Positions 16,698 to 22,518 of a stretch of DNA of 22,518 bases are shown piece after piece (the stretch's first letter is position 1; every line of letters starts with the position of its first letter). Both the position numbers and the translations under genes were made by a program. The DNA comes from Pseudomonadota bacterium (lineage in GTDB: Bacteria; Pseudomonadota; Gammaproteobacteria; Steroidobacterales; Rariloculaceae): the NCBI GenBank assembly GCA_009843005.1, contig VYEH01000459.1, positions 3,584-26,101 of the forward strand, in the 5' to 3' direction. Under the pieces are notes generated by a model that did not search any database, was not told where the DNA came from, and saw only the letters and a list, made by a program, of their open reading frames with translations.

Positions 16698-17174
16698 ATG
16701 AGTATCGCGACCACCGTGGGTGACGCCCTTGCGTTCGAGGAGATCGACTTCCGGATCCTTCGGCACAGGTCCAGACATTCGCCCGCTCAGGCAGCGGAAA
16801 GAGCGGGAATTCCCCCCCAGCAGCTCGCCAGGGCCGTGCTGCTCAAGGACCCCTATGGCTATGTCCTCACGGTCATGCCGGCGCACTGCGAACCGGATCT
16901 CGAGCTTCTCCGCGCCACATTGCACCGTCAATTGACCGTCGCCACCGACCATGACCTGGACGATCTCTTCTGCGACTGCGCGGTGGGTTCGGTTCCGCCC
17001 ATCGGTCCGTGGTATCGTGTACCCACTGTGGTGGATATCACCCTCAGGGCCCAGCCCGATGTCTATTTTGAAGCTGGCGACCATCGATCGTTGGTTCAGG
17101 TCAGTGACACGAACTTCAAGCGCCTGATGCAGGGCGCCGAATACTTCGCGTTCTCCAATCCGGCAGACAATTGA
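16698..17174 (+). CDS. YbaK/EbsC-type aminoacyl-tRNA deacylase
   Basis: 158-residue protein of the YbaK/ProX fold, whose members hydrolyse mischarged aminoacyl-tRNAs in trans. The probable catalytic lysine is Lys50 in ARAVLLKDPYG, and the conserved loop GSVPPIG spans 97-103. HSPAQAAERAGIPPQQLA (27-44) is the family's helical entry. The start at 16698 is chosen because a longer open frame would extend back across the -10 element; the ribosome site is weak. No anticodon or other domain is fused. It is followed after 13 bases by the flavoprotein gene of the 2-oxoacid oxidoreductase, so it may share that transcript, though no functional link is known. Which amino acid it removes cannot be read from the sequence. 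Confidence 0.82.
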   Translation: MSIATTVGDALAFEEIDFRILRHRSRHSPAQAAERAGIPPQQLARAVLLKDPYGYVLTVMPAHCEPDLELLRATLHRQLTVATDHDLDDLFCDCAVGSVPPIGPWYRVPTVVDITLRAQPDVYFEAGDHRSLVQVSDTNFKRLMQGAEYFAFSNPADN

Positions 17175-17187
17175 CCCAAGGCAACAC

Positions 17188-18999
17188 ATGGAACCCACCA
17201 AGACGGAAGGTACCGAGTACTTTCACCAGGTCGTAGATTGCCAGTGGGGCTGCCCGGCCCACACTGACGTCCCCGAGTACATTCGCCTCATCGCCCTGGG
17301 GCGGTTCAGCGACGCCTACATGCTGAACCGCAAGTCCAACGTCTTCCCGGGTATCCTGGGCCGGGTCTGCGACCGTCCCTGCGAGCCGGTGTGCCGGCGC
17401 GGGCGGGTCGAGGACAAGCCCGTGGCGATCTGCCGCCTGAAACGCGTGGCCGCGGACAACCGCGGCGACATCACGTCAAGGCTGCCGGTGGCGCCGAAGC
17501 AGAAGAACGGCAAGCGCATCGCCCTGGTGGGCGCGGGTTGCGCGTCCCTGACGGTGGTCAACGACCTGATGCCCCTGGGCTACGAATGCGTCATCTACGA
17601 GGCGCTGGACAAGACCGGCGGGCTGATGCGCACCAACATTCCGGCGTTCCGCCTGCCGGCCTCCGTGCTGGACGAGGAAATCGACTACATCGTCGACATG
17701 GGCGCGGACCTGAGGCTGAACACGCCGGTGAACAGCATGCGCGAGCTGCTGGGCGAGGGCTACGATGCGATTTTCGTCGGCAGCGGCGCCCCCAAGGGCA
17801 AGAACCTCAACATTCCGGGCCGCAACGACAGCGACCGGATCCACGTCGGCATCCAGTGGCTGGAGTCGGTTGCCTTCGGCCATACCGAGTCCATCGGAAA
17901 GAAAGTACTGATTATCGGTGTAGGCAACACGGCCATGGATTGCTGCCGCACGTCGCTGCGCCTGGGCGCCGATGACGTCAAGGTCATGGCGCGCAAGCCC
18001 CGCGGATTCTTCAAGGCATCCGACTGGGAACTGGAAGACGCCGAGGAAGAGCGCGTGGAGATCGTCGTCAACCATTCGCCCAGGGAGTTCGTGCTCCGTG
18101 ACGGCAAGCTGGTGGGGATGAACTTCGACCTGATGGACTACGATATCGACGGCAACGGCCGAATCGTCAACACTCGCGTGGTCGGCGAGAAATTCTTCCC
18201 CTGCGACGACGTGGTGCTGGCCATCGGCCAGGACAACGCCTTCCCCTGGATCGAGCGGGACCTGGGCATCGAGTTCGACCGCTGGGAGGTGCCGGTGGTG
18301 GACCCGGTCACCTTCGAGTCCAAGCTTCCCGGCGTATTCTTCGGCGGCGATGCCGCCTTCGGTCCGAAGAACATCATATGGGCGGTAGAGCATGGCCACC
18401 AGGCAGCGATCTCCATCGACAAGTACTGCCGGGGAGGCTGCCTGACGGAGCGCCTGCCACGGGGCGTGAACCTGCAAAGCGCCAAGATGGGCATCCACGA
18501 GTGGAGCTACAGCAACGACTTCGATCCGGCCGCGCGACGGATCATGCCTCACGTGGACCTGAAGCGGCGCTTCAAGAAGCTCGATATCGAGGTCGAACTC
18601 GGTTTCACCGCCGAGCAGGTCATCACCGAGGTGGAACGCTGCCTTAACTGCGACATTCAGACCGTGTTCACCGACAACCTGTGCATCGAGTGCGACGCCT
18701 GCATCGACATCTGCCCCGTCGACTGCCTGACCATCGCGCCCAACGCCGACGAGGACACCCTCAAGCAGAATCTCAAGGCGCCCGTGCTGGAACCGAGCCA
18801 GCCGTTCTTCGTATCGGGGCCGCTGAAACATACGGCGCGTGTCATGGTCAAAGACGAGAACCTGTGTGTGCATTGCGGACTGTGCGCGGAGCGATGTCCG
18901 ACGGCGGCGTGGGACATGCAGAAGTCGACCCTGAACATCCCATACGCGCTCGATGAAGCGGCGGAGGAGATGGCGCGATGTCAGCGAAAAGCCGGATGA
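17188..18999 (+). CDS. GltD-like FAD/NAD(P)/iron-sulfur subunit of a 2-oxoacid oxidoreductase (KorC-like)
   Basis: 603 residues. The N-terminal iron-sulfur domain (about 8-95) has CQWGC (Cys18, Cys22) and CDRPCEPVC (Cys61, Cys65, Cys69). The FAD Rossmann motif is ALVGAGCASL (112-121), with Cys-Ala in place of the usual Pro-Ala. The NAD(P) motif is IIGVGNTAMDCCR (242-254), with Arg/Lys downstream (MARKPRG) that may favour NADP. LPGVFFGGDA (380-389) closes the FAD site. The C terminus has two [4Fe-4S] clusters: CIECDACIDICPVDC (499-513) and CVHCGLCAERC (560-570), with CLNC (485-488) before them. It overlaps the next gene by 22 bases. The arrangement recalls the 2-oxoglutarate:NADP oxidoreductase described from Azoarcus evansii, where such a subunit links the ferredoxin-type core to NADP. 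A glutamate-synthase small subunit is unlikely because no gltB is adjacent. Confidence 0.82.
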   Translation: MEPTKTEGTEYFHQVVDCQWGCPAHTDVPEYIRLIALGRFSDAYMLNRKSNVFPGILGRVCDRPCEPVCRRGRVEDKPVAICRLKRVAADNRGDITSRLPVAPKQKNGKRIALVGAGCASLTVVNDLMPLGYECVIYEALDKTGGLMRTNIPAFRLPASVLDEEIDYIVDMGADLRLNTPVNSMRELLGEGYDAIFVGSGAPKGKNLNIPGRNDSDRIHVGIQWLESVAFGHTESIGKKVLIIGVGNTAMDCCRTSLRLGADDVKVMARKPRGFFKASDWELEDAEEERVEIVVNHSPREFVLRDGKLVGMNFDLMDYDIDGNGRIVNTRVVGEKFFPCDDVVLAIGQDNAFPWIERDLGIEFDRWEVPVVDPVTFESKLPGVFFGGDAAFGPKNIIWAVEHGHQAAISIDKYCRGGCLTERLPRGVNLQSAKMGIHEWSYSNDFDPAARRIMPHVDLKRRFKKLDIEVELGFTAEQVITEVERCLNCDIQTVFTDNLCIECDACIDICPVDCLTIAPNADEDTLKQNLKAPVLEPSQPFFVSGPLKHTARVMVKDENLCVHCGLCAERCPTAAWDMQKSTLNIPYALDEAAEEMARCQRKAG

Positions 19000-20804
19000 A
19001 GGCCAGCAGGATCAACGATTTCGTCATTCGCCTGGCGAATGTGAATGGCACCGGGTCGGCCAGTGCCAACGGCCTGCTGATGAAGACCATTTTCCGGATG
19101 GGCGTTCCGGTGATGGGCAAGAACTTCTTCCCCAGCAATATCCAGGGCCTCCCGACCTGGTACGAGATCCGGGTCACGAAGGACAAGCACCTGGCGCGTT
19201 CCGGCGAGATCGACATCATGGTGGCCATGAATGTCGAGACCTACCAGCAGGACCTGAAGTCGCTGAGCCCCGGCGGCGTCTTTCTCTACGACTCCACCTG
19301 GCCCCGGCACAGCGTCGTCAACCGCCAGGACGTGACCATTCTCGGCGTGCCCCTGGCAAAAATGTGCAACGAGCACTTCAGTAACGCCCGCGCCCGTATC
19401 CTCATGAAGAACATGGCCTACGTGGGGGCGCTCGCGTCACTGCTCGAACTGGACCGCGAGGTGATCGAGGACGCCGTGCACCGGACGTTCGCTACCAAGC
19501 AGGCGTTGCTTCAGGCGAACATGGATGCCATCGCGCTGGGCGCCAACTACGCCAGCGAACATTTCGACTGTCCGTTGCCCACGCGGGTCGAGCCCATGAA
19601 CGAGACCGCCGGCAAGATCATGATCGACGGCAACACGGCGTCGGCGCTGGGTTGCCTCTTCGCCGGAGCGACCGTGGGTGCGTGGTATCCCATCACGCCG
19701 TCCACCTCGCTGATGGACGCGTTCAAGGCGTTCTGCGAGCGATACCGGGTTGATCGCGAAACGGGCACGCGCAACTACTGCATCGTCCAGGCGGAGGATG
19801 AACTGGCAGCCATCGGTATCGTGCTCGGCGCCACCTGGAACGGGGCGCGGGCCTTCACGCCGACCAGCGGACCCGGGCTGTCGCTCATGAGCGAGTTCAT
19901 CGGTTATGCTTATTTTGCCGAACTCCCGGCCGTGCTTTTCGACGTGCAGCGCGTCGGCCCGTCCACCGGTATGCCGACGCGCACCCAGCAGGCCGACATT
20001 CTTTCGGCCGCCTACGCATCCCACGGCGACACCCGCCATGTGCTGCTGTTCCCGGCTAATCCGAACGAGTGCTTCGAGCTGTCTGTTGCGGCGTTTGATC
20101 TGGCGGATCGGTTGCAGACCCCGGTGATCGTGATGCTGGACCTGGACATCGGCATGAACGACTGGATGTGCGATGACCTTGAATGGGATGACCGCTACCG
20201 GCCGGACCGCGGCAAGGTGCTCAGCGCCTCCGAACTGGAGTCCGCCGAGTCGTTCTACCGCTACATGGACGTGGACGGGGACGGCATACCGTACCGGACC
20301 TATCCCGGCGTCGGGCGCAAGGGCGCGTACTTCGTGCGCGGCTCCGGACACAACAAGTACGGCGGCTACACCGAAGACGCCGACGAGTACCAGGAAGTCG
20401 TCGACCGGCTGGTTCGCAAGTGGGAGACTGCGGCCACTCTGGTCCCCGAACCGGTTATGCAGCGGCGCAAGACCGCCGAATGGGGCATCGTATCCGTCGG
20501 AAGCTGCGACTATGCAGTGGCCGAAGCCGTCGAAGTCCTGGCGCGCGAGGGCATCCACCTGAGCTACATGCGTATCAAGGCGTTTCCGTTCAGCGAGGTC
20601 GTGACCGAATTTCTCAACCAGCACAAGCGGATTTTCGTGGTGGAGCAGAATCGGGATGCCCAACTGAAGAGCCTGCTCACGCTCGAGACCGATTATCCGA
20701 AGGAGCGCATGGAGTCGATCCTCAGCTACAGCGGGCTGCCCATCGACCGGCGCTGCGTGGTGGAGGCGATCGAAGCCTCCGTTGCCAGGGGAGAAGCGGC
20801 ATGA
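18978..20804 (+). CDS. korA: 2-oxoacid:acceptor oxidoreductase, fused gamma-alpha subunit
   Basis: 608 residues. The N-terminal gamma domain (about 12-195) has the diverged Rossmann-type loop NVNGTGSASANGLLMK where GxGGxG is usual. The alpha domain (about 215-600) carries WYPITPSTSLMDAF, TSGPGLSLMSEFIGYAYFAE, LFDVQRVGPSTGMPTRTQQA and the C-terminal segment IVSVGSCDYAVAEAVEVLAREG. Together with the beta subunit it would decarboxylate a 2-oxoacid, form acyl-CoA and release low-potential electrons. 2-Oxoglutarate is the favoured substrate by cluster resemblance; pyruvate, indolepyruvate and branched-chain oxoacids are not excluded. GGAGGAG lies 8 bases before the ATG, inside the upstream gene, and the stop overlaps the korB start as ATGA: translational coupling on both sides. 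No iron-sulfur cysteines are present, so electrons pass via the beta and flavoprotein subunits. Confidence 0.85.
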   Translation: MSAKSRMKASRINDFVIRLANVNGTGSASANGLLMKTIFRMGVPVMGKNFFPSNIQGLPTWYEIRVTKDKHLARSGEIDIMVAMNVETYQQDLKSLSPGGVFLYDSTWPRHSVVNRQDVTILGVPLAKMCNEHFSNARARILMKNMAYVGALASLLELDREVIEDAVHRTFATKQALLQANMDAIALGANYASEHFDCPLPTRVEPMNETAGKIMIDGNTASALGCLFAGATVGAWYPITPSTSLMDAFKAFCERYRVDRETGTRNYCIVQAEDELAAIGIVLGATWNGARAFTPTSGPGLSLMSEFIGYAYFAELPAVLFDVQRVGPSTGMPTRTQQADILSAAYASHGDTRHVLLFPANPNECFELSVAAFDLADRLQTPVIVMLDLDIGMNDWMCDDLEWDDRYRPDRGKVLSASELESAESFYRYMDVDGDGIPYRTYPGVGRKGAYFVRGSGHNKYGGYTEDADEYQEVVDRLVRKWETAATLVPEPVMQRRKTAEWGIVSVGSCDYAVAEAVEVLAREGIHLSYMRIKAFPFSEVVTEFLNQHKRIFVVEQNRDAQLKSLLTLETDYPKERMESILSYSGLPIDRRCVVEAIEASVARGEAA

Positions 20805-21856
20805 CATTCATCGCCAAACCGAAGATCGTCCACAAGGGGCTGTCCCGCAACGCGCTGGGACTGACCATCCGTGACTATGAAGGCGGCATGTCCACGCTGT
20901 GCGCCGGCTGCGGCCACGACTCCGTGACCTCCGCCATCGTCCAGGCCTTCTTCGAACTGGACATTCCACCCTACCAGGTGGCCAAGCTGAGCGGCATCGG
21001 CTGCTCGTCAAAGACGCCGGCGTATTTTCTCGACGCTTCCCATGGCTTCAACGCCGTCCACGGGCGGATGCCGTCCATCGCCACCGGCGCCAGCGCCGCC
21101 AACCGCAGGCTCTACCTGATCGGCGTCTCCGGCGACGGCGACTCCCTTTCCATCGGGCTGGGCCAGTTCTCCCATGCCCTGCGCCGCAATCTCGACATGC
21201 TCTACATCATCGAGAACAACGGCGTCTACGGCCTGACCAAGGGGCAGTTTTCCGCCTCCGCGGACGTCGGCACCAAGGCCAAGAAGGGCGAGGTCAACGA
21301 GCAGCAGCCCATCGACCCGGTGCAGATGGCCATGGCGCAAGGGGGCACCTTCGTCGCGCGCGGTTTCTCGGGAGACAAGGATCAACTGGTGCCGCTGATC
21401 AAGGCCGGCATCAAGCACAAGGGCTTCGGGCTGATCGACGTGCTGTCGCCCTGCGTCACCTTCAACGATCACGAAGACTCCACCAAGAGTTACGCCTACA
21501 CGCGCCGCTTCTTCCATCCCGCCGTGCACGCGGATTTCGTCCCCCCGGCCGAGGAGATCAAGGCCGCCTACGACGACGGCGAAGTGATGCCGGTGGAGAT
21601 GCACGACGGCAGCAAGATCCTGCTGCGCAAGGTCAGCGACCAGTACAGCGTCCACAATCGCGGCCATGCACTGGACTTCATCCGGGCTCACCACCGACGG
21701 GGCGAGATCATCACAGGGCTGCTCTATATCGATGAGGCCGAACCGGACATGCACGGCATCAGCCGCACGCCGGACGAGCCTCTCGCACAGGTTCCCTTCG
21801 GGGATCTTTGCCCGGGCAGCCAGGCCATGGAGGGGCTGCAGGAGCGGTTTCGATAG
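20801..21856 (+). CDS. korB: 2-oxoacid:acceptor oxidoreductase, beta (TPP) subunit
   Basis: 351 residues from the ATG at 20801, which overlaps the korA stop by 4 bases and follows AGGGGAG; the longer open frame upstream is the korA sequence read in another frame. Thiamine diphosphate/Mg binding is seen as GDGDSLSIG (111-119) through ENNGVYGLTKGQ (138-149). Four cysteines fitting one [4Fe-4S] cluster are Cys34 and Cys37 (CAGCGHD), Cys68 (GIGCSS) and Cys218 (LSPCVTFND), the pattern of pyruvate/2-oxoglutarate:ferredoxin oxidoreductase beta chains. Length is normal. The gene completes a three-subunit enzyme, so no separate ferredoxin gene is needed nearby. Confidence 0.87.
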   Translation: MTFIAKPKIVHKGLSRNALGLTIRDYEGGMSTLCAGCGHDSVTSAIVQAFFELDIPPYQVAKLSGIGCSSKTPAYFLDASHGFNAVHGRMPSIATGASAANRRLYLIGVSGDGDSLSIGLGQFSHALRRNLDMLYIIENNGVYGLTKGQFSASADVGTKAKKGEVNEQQPIDPVQMAMAQGGTFVARGFSGDKDQLVPLIKAGIKHKGFGLIDVLSPCVTFNDHEDSTKSYAYTRRFFHPAVHADFVPPAEEIKAAYDDGEVMPVEMHDGSKILLRKVSDQYSVHNRGHALDFIRAHHRRGEIITGLLYIDEAEPDMHGISRTPDEPLAQVPFGDLCPGSQAMEGLQERFR

Positions 21857-21911
21857 GATCCGTTAACGCGATCCGACCATGTGTGCGCCGGGTTCCCGGT
21901 GTGAGCGATAC

Positions 21912-22518
21912 ATGCCGAGCATCGCCATGATGGGCAGCGGCGCCGTTGGCGGTTACTTCGGCGGACGCATGGCGGCGGCGGGTTGCGACGTGACCTTCAT
22001 CGCTCGGGGGGCGCATCTGGCGGCGATCCGTGAGCATGGGTTACGCATCGAGAGCCCTGCTCTGGGCGACGCGTGGATACATCCCGCCATAGCCACCGAC
22101 AACCCTGATGATGTTGGCGTCATGGACTACGTCATCGTCTGCGTCAAGCTGTGGGATACTGCCGCGGCCGCTGAGGCCATGCGGCCCATGGTCGGACCCG
22201 AAACGACGATCCTGTCGTTGCAAAACGGGGTGGAGACAGACGATCTGGATCGGGTCTTCGGCTCGCGATGCATGCTGGGTGCGTCAGCCTACATCGGCAG
22301 CGCCATGGAGACGCCGGGCGTTATCCGCCACGTCGGAACCATGCAGCGGGTGGGGATGGGTGAACGCGGCGGCGGTTCCTCGGACCGGGTAGAGCGCCTA
22401 CTGGCGGCGCTCAGGCGGGGTAGGGTCGATGCTGACGCCAGCGACGATATTCTACGAACGATCTGGGAAAAATTCGTCTTCCTCGTGGGACTGAGTGCCT
22501 CGACGGCGCTTTTCCGGG
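21912..22518 (+). CDS. 2-dehydropantoate 2-reductase-like protein, 3' end outside window
   Basis: At least 202 codons, open to the window edge. The N-terminal Rossmann motif reads GSGAVGGYFGGRMAAAG (8-24). YVIVCVKLWDT (73-83) contains the family lysine, Lys79; SLQNGVE (102-108) and WEKFVFLVG (185-193, with the probable catalytic Lys187) also match. This is the PanE/ApbA family, which reduces ketopantoate with NADPH for coenzyme A synthesis, but the family has many paralogues acting on other substrates, so panE itself is not claimed. The start at 21912 has a poor ribosome site. It begins 55 bases after korB on the same strand. The spacer has only a small CCGG-GTTC-CCGG hairpin and no clear terminator, so read-through from the kor genes is possible. 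Confidence 0.8.
   Translation, partial: MPSIAMMGSGAVGGYFGGRMAAAGCDVTFIARGAHLAAIREHGLRIESPALGDAWIHPAIATDNPDDVGVMDYVIVCVKLWDTAAAAEAMRPMVGPETTILSLQNGVETDDLDRVFGSRCMLGASAYIGSAMETPGVIRHVGTMQRVGMGERGGGSSDRVERLLAALRRGRVDADASDDILRTIWEKFVFLVGLSASTALFR

Noticed and set aside
17476..18873. 465-codon minus-strand frame opposite the KorC-like gene
   Set aside because: The opposite strand encodes a full set of recognisable motifs; this frame has shadow-type composition (His/Val/Asp-rich) and no ribosome site or domain.
21889..21900. CCGGGTTCCCGG hairpin after korB as a terminator
   Set aside because: The stem is four or five bases with no U-tract; a chance GC palindrome is more likely.

Overview
The window is GC-rich, gene-dense chromosomal DNA from a proteobacterium, most likely a gammaproteobacterium. 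The evidence is the gene set: MsrP/MsrQ, a CpxR/CpxA-type two-component pair, a GlnK-AmtB pair, PBP4-type DacB, a sigma-54 activator with a matching -24/-12 promoter, and TonB-C-terminal-domain proteins. The species cannot be named. No rRNA, tRNA, CRISPR array, integrase, transposase or insertion sequence was found.

Layout. 12-1358 (+): dihydroorotase of the 'DDQVHF' subclass. 1359-1657: 299 bases without a credible gene, holding two inverted repeats. 1658-1972 (-): small exported protein of unknown function. 1998-2127: a compact regulatory region with a near-consensus sigma-54 promoter facing the small gene and three CGG-N4-CCG dyads. 2140-3930 (+): PAS-PAS-AAA+-Fis sigma-54 activator. 3951-4211 (-): DUF1640-type membrane protein. 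4307-5320 (-): exported cyclase-family hydrolase. 5506-6918 (+): DacB. 7066-8762 (-): msrQ and msrP. 8981-10607 (+): glnK-amtB, preceded by a terminator-like hairpin. 10625-12789 (-): sensor kinase and response regulator, overlapping by 4 bases. 12908-13891 (-): zinc alcohol dehydrogenase. 13957-16534 (-): two tandem paralogous exported TPR proteins ending in a TonB-C-like domain. 16698-17174 (+): YbaK-type deacylase with a good sigma-70 promoter. 17188-21856 (+): three overlapping or tightly packed genes for a 2-oxoacid oxidoreductase with its own flavin/NAD(P)/iron-sulfur subunit. 21912 to the window end (+): a ketopantoate-reductase-like gene, cut off by the edge.

How the genes work together. 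The 1658-3930 block reads as a self-contained circuit: a PAS-sensing sigma-54 activator faces a small secreted protein whose promoter is of sigma-54 type, with candidate enhancer sites at the right distance between them. The KorCAB-like block should couple oxidative decarboxylation of a 2-oxoacid to NAD(P) through its own flavoprotein. MsrP/MsrQ, DacB, the two-component pair and the TPR/TonB-C proteins are all envelope functions.

The least explained items are the sigma-54 circuit with its unknown secreted product and the TPR/TonB-C pair. Most of the rest is recognisable housekeeping.
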